Positions 32,429-41,436 are shown, counted from the stretch's first letter. The stretch: DNA of 64,000 bases from Verrucomicrobiota bacterium (GCA_029573725.1 JAKQDQ010000181.1:186001-250000); one strand, 5' to 3'. The notes: generated from the sequence alone by a model not told the origin. Made by a program: numbers and translations.

Positions 32429-33172
32429 TCAAACTCCACGTTGTTCCGGTGGCCAGATGATTTTGTGCAACTGCGCCTGAAAGCGCACCGGCAGCGCGTC
32501 GGCGATGATCCGCTCGGCCAGCTCCTTGCGCGAGATGGGCGTCTGGCCCACCGGCACGCGTTTCAACGATTTGTCCTGTTGCTCCGGGCGCAGCGGATGC
32601 ACCCAGGACATCAGCAGCGGACAAATCGCGGCGAGCTGCTGCGTTGCGATCTGCTGCCTGGCCCACTCGTAATCCTCCATCGTCCCAATGACGAACTTGA
32701 TCTCATCCGTCGCCTTGAGGTGGGGAATGTTCTCCCAGCGATTGCGCCCGACTTCGCCGCTGCTGGGACATTTCAAATCCATGATGCGCCGGACGCGCGG
32801 ATCGACCTTCGAGATGTCCAGTGCGCCGCTCGTTTCCACCAGCACGGTGAAGCCGTCGTCACAGAGTTGGTTCATCAAGACCAGGGCGTTTGGCTGGAGC
32901 AACGGCTCGCCGCCGGTCAGTTCCACAAGGGGCAATGCGGAGGGCGGAGGGCGGAGGGCGGAATTTCTGAACGGCGCGGCGAGTTCCCGAACCTTTGCTG
33001 TCACGTCTGCCACAGCCGTCTTTTTCCCTTCGGTGAACGCATACGCTGTGTCGCAGTAGGAGCAGCGCAGATTGCACGCGGTCAATCGCACGAACACGCA
33101 CGGCAGTCCGGCGAAGGTGCTTTCGCCCTGCAAGCTCAGGTAGATTTCGTTGACGACCAGCGTTGCCGGCAT
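32429..33172 (-). CDS. queE: 7-carboxy-7-deazaguanine synthase
   Basis: A radical-SAM enzyme of queuosine synthesis, 247 aa from the ATG at 33172. It contracts carboxytetrahydropterin to carboxydeazaguanine. The substrate/SAM opening LSLQGESTFAGLPCVFVRL is followed by the CNLRCSYC cluster motif (C-x3-C-x2-C), then LTGGEPLLQ, and the WP-rich end KIIWPPEQRGV. A short insert FRNSALRPPPSALP before LVELTGGEP is encoded by a ggcggagg minisatellite at about 32935-32962. No other que genes are in the window. It is divergent from the glutamate dehydrogenase gene. Confidence 0.93.
   Translation of the reverse strand: MPATLVVNEIYLSLQGESTFAGLPCVFVRLTACNLRCSYCDTAYAFTEGKKTAVADVTAKVRELAAPFRNSALRPPPSALPLVELTGGEPLLQPNALVLMNQLCDDGFTVLVETSGALDISKVDPRVRRIMDLKCPSSGEVGRNRWENIPHLKATDEIKFVIGTMEDYEWARQQIATQQLAAICPLLMSWVHPLRPEQQDKSLKRVPVGQTPISRKELAERIIADALPVRFQAQLHKIIWPPEQRGV
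32935..32962. repeat. gcggagg minisatellite inside queE
   Basis: Three to four tandem copies of the 7-nt unit gcggagg. It adds an in-frame SALRPPPSALP-type peptide immediately before LVELTGGEP. A similar unit occurs in rsmA at about 30342-30358. Confidence 0.75.
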
Positions 33173-33272
33173 GTCGCACAATGTTGTTGAAAGCGACGTG
33201 GGTTACAACGCCCGAGTCACGCCTGCCAATTTGCGGCTTCAATTTGGCCCGGTTCACAATTACCGTAACCGC

Positions 33273-34529
33273 ATGAACATCTACGATCATCCGACGTTTC
33301 ACATGGCCTGCCAGCAGTTCGATCTGGTGGCGGATCATTTGCAGATTCCCACGGAGGATCGGGCGCGGCTCAAATACCCCAAACGAGCCCTGACGGTGGC
33401 GTTGCCGATCCACCGCGATGACGGTTCGACACAGGTTTTTTTTGGTCACCGCGTGCAACACCACTTGACCCTGGGCCCCACGAAGGGCGGACTGCGTTAT
33501 CATCCGGACGTCACCCTGGGGGAAGTGGCGGCGCTGGCCATGTGGATGAGCTGGAAATGCGCTCTGGCCGGACTGCCGTACGGCGGCGCCAAGGGCGGGA
33601 TTGCTTGCGACCCCAGCCAGCTTTCCAGCACGGAACTGGAGCGCCTGACGCGGCGTTACACGCAGGAAATGATTCCCTTCATCGGTTCACAAATTGATGT
33701 GATGGCCCCGGACGTGGGCACCAACCCCCAGGTGATGGCGTGGATGATGGACACCTACTCCGTGCATAAGGGGCACACCGTTCCGAGTATCGTGACCGGC
33801 AAACCGGTGGGCATCGGCGGGTCGCTGGGCCGGCGGGAGGCAACCGGACGCGGTGTGGCCTATCTGGTCAACCGGGCCACCGACACCCTGGGACTGGATT
33901 TGCACCGATCCACGGCAGTCGTGCAGGGTTACGGCAATGTGGGCAGCATGGCCGCGCTGGCCCTGGCGCGTTACGGGGCAAAAGTGATTGCGGTCAGCGA
34001 CGTGCATGGAGGACTCCACAACGCCGGGGGGCTTGACTTGATGGCGTTGGAGCAACACGTGGCCCGGCACCGGTCCGTGGTGGGGTTTCCCGGGGCGGAC
34101 CCGGTGGCGAACGATCAACTGCTGCTGCTGCCCTGTGACATTCTGGTGCCCGCTGCGCTGGAGCGGCAAATCACCGAAGCCAACGCCGGCCGGATCAAGT
34201 GCCGCATTCTGGCGGAAGCCGCAAACGGTCCGACGACGCCCGAGGCGGATGTGATTCTCAATCAGCGCCCGGAAATTTTTGTGATTCCCGACATCCTGTG
34301 CAACGCCGGCGGGGTGGTGGTGAGCTACTTCGAGTGGGTGCAGGATTTGCAAAGCTTCTTCTGGGGCGAGACGGAAATCACGGACAAACTGTTCCGCACC
34401 CTCGAGGCGGCATTCGTCCAGGTTGTTGGTCTCAGCCGGAAGCAAAAGATTCCAATGCGCCTCGCGGCCCTGAGCGTGGGGGTGAAACGCGTCCACGAAG
34501 CCAAACAAATCCGGGGATTGTTTCCGTAA
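33273..34529 (+). CDS. gdhA: Glu/Leu/Phe/Val dehydrogenase (glutamate dehydrogenase)
   Basis: 418 aa from the ATG at 33273, in preference to a far-upstream start that would run into the queE promoter. The enzyme interconverts glutamate and 2-oxoglutarate plus ammonium. The substrate block GPTKGGLRYHPDVTLGEVAALAMWMSWK (about 70-97) and catalytic Lys in LPYGGAKGGIACDP are present; the Rossmann glycines appear as VQGYGNVGSMAA. IL.EAANGPTTPEAD and LCNAGGVVVSYFEWVQ match the hexameric NAD-dependent group. A hairpin with 8-nt arms and then tRNA-Gln follow downstream. Confidence 0.94.
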   Translation: MNIYDHPTFHMACQQFDLVADHLQIPTEDRARLKYPKRALTVALPIHRDDGSTQVFFGHRVQHHLTLGPTKGGLRYHPDVTLGEVAALAMWMSWKCALAGLPYGGAKGGIACDPSQLSSTELERLTRRYTQEMIPFIGSQIDVMAPDVGTNPQVMAWMMDTYSVHKGHTVPSIVTGKPVGIGGSLGRREATGRGVAYLVNRATDTLGLDLHRSTAVVQGYGNVGSMAALALARYGAKVIAVSDVHGGLHNAGGLDLMALEQHVARHRSVVGFPGADPVANDQLLLLPCDILVPAALERQITEANAGRIKCRILAEAANGPTTPEADVILNQRPEIFVIPDILCNAGGVVVSYFEWVQDLQSFFWGETEITDKLFRTLEAAFVQVVGLSRKQKIPMRLAALSVGVKRVHEAKQIRGLFP

Positions 34530-34566
34530 CACGCGCGGCGGCGGGGAATTTTTCTTTGCGCTCGCC

Positions 34567-34594
34567 ACCGCCCCGGCATAGGCTCTGGGGCGGT
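34567..34594 (+). terminator. hairpin between gdhA and tRNA-Gln
   Basis: A perfect 8-bp inverted repeat, ACCGCCCC (34567-34574) and GGGGCGGT (34587-34594), with a 12-nt loop. It has no T-run after it. It could end the gdhA transcript or be processed as the tRNA leader. Confidence 0.4.
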
Positions 34595-34595
34595 T

Positions 34596-34669
34596 TGTCC
34601 GATGGTGTAATGGTAGCACAGAGCCCTTTGGAGGCTTTAGTCATGGTTCGAATCCATGTCGGACAACCA
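34596..34669 (+). tRNA. tRNA-Gln (anticodon TTG)
   Basis: Acceptor TGTCCGA / TCGGACA, D-arm TGGTGTAATGGTAGCACA, anticodon stem GAGCC / GGCTT around loop CTTTGGA (anticodon TTG, reads CAA), T-arm ATGGTTCGAATCCAT, discriminator A, encoded CCA. Isoacceptor of the tRNA at 12700-12773. Confidence 0.96.
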
Positions 34670-34793
34670 CACTGTCTGCCCGGGCCATCAATGCCGGCTC
34701 CTTCGTCTCGAATTGCGGGTGTGCCCCGTTGACGTCGGCTGACAGCCGCAGCCCCGGCTTGACTGCGATTTTGGCTGCGCCATGATTGCCGGC

Positions 34794-36107
34794 ATGAAAA
34801 ACACTTTCCTCTGGCTGGGTTTGGTGGCCTGTTCCGGCATTTCCTGCACCAGCGCCAACTATTACGTGCATGAATTCAAGCGCACCCAGTTGACGGACAA
34901 GTTCTGGGGGGAAGGCGCCACGTTTGGCGATCTGAACCGGGATGGCAAAATGGATATCATCTCCGGCCCGTTCTGGTATGAAGGGCCGGACTTCACCAAA
35001 CGGCATGAGCTGTATCCGGCCACCATGACGTTCCAGCGCCAGCGCGCGGATGGAACCAAGGAGACCATTGAAGGGTTTGAAGGCGCATTGGGCGTGGAGA
35101 ACAAATACTCCGACAATTTCTTTGCCTACGTCCATGATTTCAACGGCGACCAGTGGAACGATGTTCTCATCATCGGCTTTCCCGGTGAAGCCACCGTTTG
35201 GTATGAGAACCCCAAGGGCCAGGACCGGCATTGGGCGAAGCACCTCGTGCTCGAGGTCACCGATAATGAATCCCCCACGTTCACCGATTTGACCGGCGAC
35301 GGCATTCCGGACCTGGTTTGCAGTTCCCGCGGAGCGTACGGTTATGCGAAATTTGATCCCGCCCACCCGACGGCCCCCTGGAAATTTCATCCGCTCTCGC
35401 CGAACAACAACTACCATAAATTCACGCACGGCATGGGCGTGGGCGACGTGAACGGCGACGGGCGCATGGATTTGCTGGAGAAGAACGGTTGGTGGGAACA
35501 ACCCGCCTCCCTGGTAGGCGATCCCGTTTGGACGTTCCACAAATTTGAGTTCACCCCGCATGGCGGCGCCCAAATGTACGCCTACGACGTGAACGGCGAC
35601 GGGTTGAACGACGTAATCACCAGCTATGCCGCGCATGGATTTGGCTTGCTCTGGTACGAGCAGGTGCGCGAGGGCGGCAACATCACCTTCAAGCCGCACG
35701 TGATTTTCAGCACGGAGCAAAAACGCACCCCCGACAAATATGGTGTCTCCTTTTCCGAAATTCACGCGCTGGACCTGGTGGATATGAACGGCGACGGACT
35801 CCTGGACATCGTGACCGGAAAGCGGTTTTGGTCGCACGGCCGCATGGGGGATCCGGACCGGAATGATCGCGCGGTGCTGTACTGGCTGCAACTCCAGCGC
35901 GGCCCCGGCCACGCGGTTGAATTCATTCCGCATCTGATTGACGACGCTTCCGGCGTCGGGGTGCAAATTGTGGCGGCACCGTGCCATGATCCGAAGTGGC
36001 CCGATGTGGTGGTGGGCAACAAACGCGGCACGTACTACATCGAACACACGGCGCGAAAAGTGAACGCCGCCGAATGGCGCGCCGCCCAACCGCGGCCCCG
36101 CCCGTAA
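34794..36107 (+). CDS. FG-GAP/VCBS repeat lipoprotein
   Basis: 437 aa from the ATG at 34794. The N-terminus is a likely lipoprotein signal (LWLGLVACSG, lipobox LVAC). The body has several FG-GAP/VCBS-type calcium loops: DLNRDGKMD, DFNGDQWND, DLTGDGIPD, DVNGDGRMD, DVNGDGLND and DMNGDGLLD, spaced 60-80 residues apart as in a seven-bladed propeller. Such exported propellers bind partners or carbohydrates; no catalytic residues are evident. It follows the tRNA-Gln gene and is convergent with a small membrane-protein gene. Confidence 0.88.
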   Translation: MKNTFLWLGLVACSGISCTSANYYVHEFKRTQLTDKFWGEGATFGDLNRDGKMDIISGPFWYEGPDFTKRHELYPATMTFQRQRADGTKETIEGFEGALGVENKYSDNFFAYVHDFNGDQWNDVLIIGFPGEATVWYENPKGQDRHWAKHLVLEVTDNESPTFTDLTGDGIPDLVCSSRGAYGYAKFDPAHPTAPWKFHPLSPNNNYHKFTHGMGVGDVNGDGRMDLLEKNGWWEQPASLVGDPVWTFHKFEFTPHGGAQMYAYDVNGDGLNDVITSYAAHGFGLLWYEQVREGGNITFKPHVIFSTEQKRTPDKYGVSFSEIHALDLVDMNGDGLLDIVTGKRFWSHGRMGDPDRNDRAVLYWLQLQRGPGHAVEFIPHLIDDASGVGVQIVAAPCHDPKWPDVVVGNKRGTYYIEHTARKVNAAEWRAAQPRPRP

Positions 36108-36204
36108 GTCTGGCGCCGGGGTCCCACGGCGGCCTGATGTCGTCGTGGTTGCCGGGCGGCCGGCCGGCGCGCCCGCAATTTCTGCGCCGCCACTTCCGGC
36201 GGGT

Positions 36205-36402
36205 TCAATGCGGGCCGCGTTCTGTGAAGTAAATGGCCAGGGCGAACAGCAGGGAAACGGCCAGCCCCACGGCCACGGCACATTTGATGATGAATCGTTG
36301 CTTGCGCCGATAGCTGCTGCCCCCCTGGCCGGGCAGCAGATAATAACGTTGCTTTTCTTCCGGCCGGTGGCGCGGTGATTTTTTGGAGGAACCCCAAGCC
36401 AT
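36205..36402 (-). CDS. small single-pass membrane protein
   Basis: 65 aa from the ATG at 36402 (MAWGSSKKSPRHR); the upstream ATG at 36444 is less likely. A basic N-terminal half with LLPGQGG is followed by one hydrophobic helix (CAVAVGLAVSLLFALAIYF) and a short tail. I do not recognise a named family, but the basic-cytoplasmic/helix layout argues for a real inner-membrane peptide. It is divergent from the zincin gene, with 112 nt between. Confidence 0.5.
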   Translation of the reverse strand: MAWGSSKKSPRHRPEEKQRYYLLPGQGGSSYRRKQRFIIKCAVAVGLAVSLLFALAIYFTERGPH

Positions 36403-36514
36403 GATTGGCGGGGCGACCATAGCAAGGTTTTCCGGCGGAGGCAACGGGCGAAATGAGACGAGACGCTGGAAACCCCGGCTTGTGGCGGATTTTCATCGTC
36501 ATTAAGCTCACCAC

Positions 36515-37534
36515 ATGGAACCGCCGGCCTGGGTCAATCTGAGTGATGCGGAGTTGCTCGAATGTCGGATCTCCCGGCTGGGGTTGCGGTTGGAGGCCAC
36601 GCCGCTCCCGACGCTGATCCGGCAACTCTACGACGAACTGTCACAAAAAGGCCTGGTCTTCCATCCGCCCTGCCATTTGGGGGACGAATGGTTTGTGCCG
36701 GTGGGCGTTCCGGCGATTTTCATTCCGTTTTTCCTCGCCCACGAGCGGTTGCGGCAATTGGAACGACAGATCATGCTCGAAGTGGAGGGGGAAACGGATG
36801 AGTGGTTCATGAAATTGCTGCGTCATGAGGCCGCCCATGCGTACGCTTTCGCCTATGCGTTTGTGCATCAGCGCAAGTGGCGCCGCATCTTTGGCCGCTC
36901 CGAGGCGCGGGAAACCCCTTCGTTCTACCGGCCGCGCCCGCATAGCCGCAGTTTTGTGGTGCATCTGGGTGACTGGTACGCGCAGTCGCATCCCGACGAG
37001 GATTTTGCCGAAACCTTTGCGGTCTGGTTGACGCCGGGATTGGACTGGCGCGCCAAATACCGAGATTGGGGCGCGTTGGAGAAACTGGAGTACGTGGACG
37101 AACTCATGCGTTCCCTCGCGGGCAGGCCGCCCCGGCCGCTGCCGGCGTATCGCGAGGCGGATTTCAATTGCCTGAACGTCAAACTCAAGACTTACTACGC
37201 GAAGAAACGCAAGGAATACGAACATTCCTTCCCAGACTTTTATGATAATGATCTGCGGCAATTGTTTGAGGCGGGGGCGGATGATGCCGGACGCGTGCAG
37301 GCCTCGGATTACCTGCGGCGGCACCGGCGCGACCTGGAAACGGCCATCAGCCAGTGGTCCAACGAAAACCGTTATCGTGTCAACAAACTGGTCGGCAAAT
37401 TGATTGAGCGCTGTGACAAGCTGAACCTGTACATCAAATCCTATGATCCGCGCCAAAACATCCAGGTGGCGGCCTACATTACCACCCTGGTGACCAATCA
37501 TCTGTTCACGGGGAAATTCAAGCGCGCCAAATGA
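36515..37534 (+). CDS. putative zinc metallopeptidase (zincin-like)
   Basis: A 339-aa soluble protein with HEAAH in LLRHEAAHAYAFAYAF (about residues 107-122) and a downstream Glu in HPDEDFAETFAVWL that would supply the third zinc ligand, the arrangement of zincins. No signal peptide or membrane segment is seen, so it is probably cytoplasmic. The C-terminal part is helical with Arg-rich stretches (YLRRHRRDLETAISQW). It is followed, 112 nt on, by an ATP-grasp ligase gene on the same strand; the pair recalls peptide-ligase plus peptidase modules, but the actual substrate is unknown. Confidence 0.72.
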   Translation: MEPPAWVNLSDAELLECRISRLGLRLEATPLPTLIRQLYDELSQKGLVFHPPCHLGDEWFVPVGVPAIFIPFFLAHERLRQLERQIMLEVEGETDEWFMKLLRHEAAHAYAFAYAFVHQRKWRRIFGRSEARETPSFYRPRPHSRSFVVHLGDWYAQSHPDEDFAETFAVWLTPGLDWRAKYRDWGALEKLEYVDELMRSLAGRPPRPLPAYREADFNCLNVKLKTYYAKKRKEYEHSFPDFYDNDLRQLFEAGADDAGRVQASDYLRRHRRDLETAISQWSNENRYRVNKLVGKLIERCDKLNLYIKSYDPRQNIQVAAYITTLVTNHLFTGKFKRAK

Positions 37535-37646
37535 AGGATGATCTGTCCTCTGCCGCCCGGATTTCCCTCGCCATGGCTGCGGGCGACGGCCCCCTCCGAT
37601 CTGCGCCAGGGCCGGAACCCGGGGCCACCCCAACCACCGGACGCCC

Positions 37647-38756
37647 ATGAATGAGCTGCCTGCGAATGCCCCAACGCCGCCACCGGCGGCGGACTCCGCC
37701 GCGCCCAAAGGCGGCCGTCCCTCCGGCCGGACGCCGCGCGGGAAACGAAAATTGAAAATCCTCGCGCTGTTCGATGCCGTGGCGCCGACGACGATGGATC
37801 AGGATTTGGGCCCGGAGCTGCAAACCAGCGACTGGAAAACCGAAGCCCACGTGCTCGGAGCCCTGCGGGAGCTGGGGCACACGGTCGAGTATCTGGCCAT
37901 CTTTGACGATCTGAATCTGCTCCAGCAAAAACTGGAGACGTTCACGCCTGACATCATCTTCAACCTCGCGGATCAGTTCCGCAACAACCGCGCGTTTGAC
38001 CAGGGGATCGCGGCGTATCTGGAGTTGCACGGGCTGCCGTTCACCGGCTGCGGCTCCACCGGTCTGACGTTGTGCAAGCACAAGGCCATCTCCAAAAAAA
38101 TCCTGGGGTACCACCGCATCCGGGTGCCCGATTTCACGGTGATCACGCGGGGCAAACGTTGTGCGCGACCCGCCCGGCTCAAGTTTCCGCTGCTGGTCAA
38201 GCCGTTGAAAGAGGAGGCCAGTTACGGCATCGCCCAGGCGTCGTTTGTGGCCAACGATGAGCAGCTCCGGGAGCGGGTGCAATTCATCCACAACTCCTTC
38301 GACTGCGATGTCATCGCCGAGGAGTACATTGCCGGGCGCGAGCTGTACGTGAGTCTGCTGGGCAATCACCGGCTCGAGGTGTTCCCGGTGCGCGAACTGG
38401 TGTTCCAGGCCGTGCCGGACGAACCCAAAATCGCCACCTACCGCGCAAAATGGGACGAGGAATACCGGCGCAAGTGGGGGCTCCAAAACCAGTTCGCCGA
38501 GGATCTGGAGGCGGGGCTGGCGCGGGCCATCACCCAGACCAGCCGGCGGATCTACCATTTGCTGACGATTGACGGCTATGCACGCCTGGATTTGCGGGTG
38601 ACCCCGCAGCATGAAATTTATTTCATCGAAGCAAACCCGAATCCCATTCTGGCCGCGGACGAAGATTTTGCGCAGTCCGCGCAGCGGGCCGGGCTTTCGT
38701 ATCCGCAACTGATTGAACGCATCATTCGCACCGGATTAAAAACCGTGCGGGAATGA
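37647..38756 (+). CDS. D-Ala-D-Ala-ligase-like ATP-grasp protein
   Basis: A 369-aa ATP-grasp enzyme. After a Pro/Ala-rich lead of about 30 residues, the preATP-grasp part is KILALFDAV ... and HTVEYLAIFDDL; ATP-grasp motifs are FPLLVKPLKEEASYGIAQ, CDVIAEEYIAGRELYVSLLG, and the Mg site in DLRVTPQHEIYFIEANPNP. These match the D-alanine-D-alanine-ligase group, which joins two amino acids or an amino acid and an acid with ATP. It is not the cell-wall Ddl by context: no mur or fts genes are near. It follows the zincin gene. Confidence 0.85.
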   Translation: MNELPANAPTPPPAADSAAPKGGRPSGRTPRGKRKLKILALFDAVAPTTMDQDLGPELQTSDWKTEAHVLGALRELGHTVEYLAIFDDLNLLQQKLETFTPDIIFNLADQFRNNRAFDQGIAAYLELHGLPFTGCGSTGLTLCKHKAISKKILGYHRIRVPDFTVITRGKRCARPARLKFPLLVKPLKEEASYGIAQASFVANDEQLRERVQFIHNSFDCDVIAEEYIAGRELYVSLLGNHRLEVFPVRELVFQAVPDEPKIATYRAKWDEEYRRKWGLQNQFAEDLEAGLARAITQTSRRIYHLLTIDGYARLDLRVTPQHEIYFIEANPNPILAADEDFAQSAQRAGLSYPQLIERIIRTGLKTVRE

Positions 38757-38766
38757 GCCCGCCCCT

Positions 38767-39441
38767 TCAAAACACCCAGCTGAAGGTGAGCGACACCGAA
38801 TGGGTGCGAAGCTGGTTCAGTTTGAAGTTGCCCGGCACATTGCGGAACTCCCATGAGGGGCTGTCCGCCACGTTGAAGCGATAGAACAAACCGAGGCCGA
38901 ACCGTTCCCAGAATTGGTAGCTCACCCCGGCGAACCCCTGGTAGGTGAAAACCCACGTGTCGCTGCTGTCGTTCAGGGTGGTGCCCGCCAGCACGATGTT
39001 TTGCGCGTCCAAATGCAGCCATTGCCCGCCCACACCCGCCCCAATCATCGGCACGATTCCGGCCGGGGTCGGGTATTGCAGCACGAGGTTGGCCAGGACC
39101 GGCACCCGATGAAAATTGGCGCTGCTGGCCGTCGCGCCATTGATGCGATCCAGGCCATTGTAATTATAGCCGCTCTCAACCTCGACCTTGAACACCGGAG
39201 TAATCTCCCGCCCAATTCCGATGCCGAAATGAAAGCCGGGATCGAACTTCAATTGCGCGCCCCCCACCGGCACACCGAAAAAGTCGCGGAGCCGGGCCCG
39301 CGGTGCGTACGCCGGCCCGGCTTCATACCAGCCGTAGAGGCCATCGGCATAAAAAGGCGCATCTCTCTGTGCAGTGGCGGGGGATGTTCCCAGGAGCGCC
39401 CCCAGTACGGCCCCCATCGCAAAAATTCGTTTGGCGATCAT
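38767..39441 (-). CDS. outer-membrane beta-barrel protein (OmpW-like)
   Basis: 224 aa from the ATG at 39441. The signal peptide is RIFAMGAVLGALLGTSPATAQ, cleaved probably after TAQ. The mature part alternates hydrophobic and polar residues as in an eight-stranded barrel (FHFGIGIGREITPVFKVEVESGYNY, VLANLVLQYPT; VSYQFWERFGLGLFYRF), and the C-terminus SLTFSWVF ends in Phe, the signal for outer-membrane assembly. Function (channel or adhesin) is not apparent. It is convergent with the ATP-grasp gene, 10 nt apart. Confidence 0.85.
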   Translation of the reverse strand: MIAKRIFAMGAVLGALLGTSPATAQRDAPFYADGLYGWYEAGPAYAPRARLRDFFGVPVGGAQLKFDPGFHFGIGIGREITPVFKVEVESGYNYNGLDRINGATASSANFHRVPVLANLVLQYPTPAGIVPMIGAGVGGQWLHLDAQNIVLAGTTLNDSSDTWVFTYQGFAGVSYQFWERFGLGLFYRFNVADSPSWEFRNVPGNFKLNQLRTHSVSLTFSWVF

Positions 39442-39541
39442 GCGTCCACAGACTAGAGGGGGGACTTGGTCCGACTCAAGCGGGGAATTGCCCGCCGGCA
39501 ACGGGGGCGGTGCCGGAGTGCGGCCGCGCGCAGTTTACGGT

Positions 39542-40774
39542 TCAGGCGGCAAAAAATTTCTGGATTTCCCGGATTACCGCCACCAGGTGGTCCACTTCGG
39601 CGGGAGTATTGTAAAAATAAAAACTGGCGCGCGCGGTGGATTCCACTCCGAGCTTGTGCATGAGCGGCTGGGTGCAGTGATGCCCGCCACGCAAGGCGAT
39701 GCCGCCCTGATCCGCGAGCGTCACCACGTCGTGCGCATGCACGTCTTTGAGCAGGAAACTGATCAGCCCGGCCCGGCCGGTCTTGGGGCCGAACAAGCGG
39801 ATGTCCTTCAACCCGGCCAGTTGATCGTACGCGTATTGGGCCAGTGCCTGGTCGTGCTGCCAGATTTTGTCGCGCCCAATCGCATCCAGATAATCCATGG
39901 CCGCGTGCAATCCGATCGGTCCGGCGATGTTCGGAGTGCCGGCCTCGAAGCGGTGCGGCGCCGCTTTGAAAGTGGTTTTATCATAATCCACCGTGAGGAT
40001 CATTTCGCCGCCGCCCTGGTACGGGGGCAGTTGCTCCAAAATTTCCTGCCGTCCGTACAACACGCCAATCCCCGTCGGTCCGCAGATTTTATGACCGCTG
40101 AAGGCGAAGAAATCACAACCGATGGCCTGCACATCCACGGGCAAATGGCCGGCGCTTTGCGCGCCATCCACCAACGTCACAATGCCCAGCTTGCGGGCTT
40201 TGGCGCAAAGTTCAGCGACGGGATTCACCACGCCCAGCGCGTTCGAGATGTGAACCAGCGATAGCAGTTTCACCGACGAAGTGAGCATCGCGTCAACGCG
40301 CGACAAATCCAGGATTCCTTCATCACCCAGCACCGGCAGGTAGGCGACCTTGGCCCCGGTTTTTTCGGCAAGCAACTGCCAGGGCACGATGTTGCTGTGA
40401 TGTTCCGCCTCGGTCAGCAGAATGACGTCGCCGGGACGCAGGAACTTGGCCCCCCACGAACTGGCAACCAGGTTGATGGCTTCGCTGGTTCCCCGGGTCC
40501 AGACGATCTCTTCCGCGTGCCGGGCATTGATGAATCTGGCCGTGCGGGCGCGCGCCAGCTCGAACGCCTGTGTGGCGCGATTGCTCAGTTCGTGGATGCC
40601 GCGATGCACATTGGCATTGTCGTGTTCGTAATAATGCACCAGCGCCTGCACCACGGCGCGCGGTTTTTGCGCGGTGGCGGCGTTGTCAAAATAGACCAGG
40701 GGTTTGCCATGCACGAGCTGGTTCAGGATGGGAAAATCAGCGCGAAGTTTGAGCCAGTCAACAGCAGCGGTCAT
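39542..40774 (-). CDS. sufS: cysteine desulfurase
   Basis: A group-II cysteine desulfurase, 410 aa, that moves sulfur from cysteine into Fe-S-cluster assembly. PLP-binding Lys is in FAFSGHKICGPTGIGVLYG; substrate/persulfide Cys in LRGGHHCTQPLM. The start TAAVDWLKLRADFPIL and LVYFDNAATAQKPRAV are typical of SufS. sufT follows upstream on the minus strand (67 nt), with no sufBCD in the window. The downstream outer-membrane gene is separate. Confidence 0.96.
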   Translation of the reverse strand: MTAAVDWLKLRADFPILNQLVHGKPLVYFDNAATAQKPRAVVQALVHYYEHDNANVHRGIHELSNRATQAFELARARTARFINARHAEEIVWTRGTSEAINLVASSWGAKFLRPGDVILLTEAEHHSNIVPWQLLAEKTGAKVAYLPVLGDEGILDLSRVDAMLTSSVKLLSLVHISNALGVVNPVAELCAKARKLGIVTLVDGAQSAGHLPVDVQAIGCDFFAFSGHKICGPTGIGVLYGRQEILEQLPPYQGGGEMILTVDYDKTTFKAAPHRFEAGTPNIAGPIGLHAAMDYLDAIGRDKIWQHDQALAQYAYDQLAGLKDIRLFGPKTGRAGLISFLLKDVHAHDVVTLADQGGIALRGGHHCTQPLMHKLGVESTARASFYFYNTPAEVDHLVAVIREIQKFFAA

Positions 40775-40840
40775 AGCAGACTAAAATTAAACGGACGGGA
40801 ACCCATCCGCCGCCCGGAGCGCATCCGTTCCGGGGGCGGT

Positions 40841-41389
40841 TCACATCAGCCCCAATTGCAACTTGGCCGCCTCGGTCATCATGCCTTGATGCCACGGCGG
40901 ATCCCAGACCAGCTCCACGTCGGCCTCGTCAATCGGTTCAAGCGAAATCAATTTGTTCTGCACGTCCTGGGCGAGCACCGAGCCCATGCCGCAGCCGGGC
41001 GCGGTCAGGGTCATTTTGACCTCCGCCTTGTACGTCTCCTTGCCGAGAGGGGTCAGATGGCAATCATAAATCAATCCGAGGTCCACGATGTTGACGGGAA
41101 TTTCCGGATCGTAACAGGATTTGAGCGATTCCCAGACCTGTTTCTCCAATGCTTCCAAGGTGACCGGCCCGGTGGTCGCCGGCGGGGTTTGGGTTTGCGC
41201 CTCCAACCCGAGCGCATCGGCGTCCCGGCCTTCAATGCGGAACATGTTGCCGTTCACCACCACGGTGTAGGCGCCGCCCAGCGATTGCGTGATGTGCGCC
41301 TGTTCCCCTTGCATCAGGACCACTTTCGTGCCGACGGGAACAATGGCGGCATTGACATCGCGGGTGAGGGTGACGGTTTTCTCGCTCAT
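40841..41389 (-). CDS. sufT: Fe-S assembly protein SufT (MIP18 family)
   Basis: 182 aa with a MIP18/DUF59 core: SLKSCYDPEIPVNIVDLGLIYDC, then MTLTAPGCGMGSVLAQDV, in which the Cys of APGCGMG is the conserved family Cys. The N-terminal extension (TRDVNAAIVPVGTKVVLMQGEQ...) is the part that sets SufT apart from shorter MIP18 proteins. It helps maturation of Fe-S proteins. It is transcribed before sufS and is divergent from apgM. Confidence 0.92.
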   Translation of the reverse strand: MSEKTVTLTRDVNAAIVPVGTKVVLMQGEQAHITQSLGGAYTVVVNGNMFRIEGRDADALGLEAQTQTPPATTGPVTLEALEKQVWESLKSCYDPEIPVNIVDLGLIYDCHLTPLGKETYKAEVKMTLTAPGCGMGSVLAQDVQNKLISLEPIDEADVELVWDPPWHQGMMTEAAKLQLGLM

Positions 41390-41406
41390 AACATGTACAG
41401 TTCTAC

Positions 41407-41436
41407 CAGAACGGTCATAACGTGCCAGAACCGTTC
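41407..41436. promoter_or_regulatory. inverted repeat between sufT and apgM
   Basis: GAACGGT (41409-41415) faces ACCGTTC (41430-41436), 14 nt apart, in the 191-nt divergent promoter region. Also readable as a direct repeat CCAGAACGGT / CCAGAACCGT. Placement fits an operator for the suf genes or apgM. No regulator gene is near, so the assignment is tentative. Confidence 0.35.
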
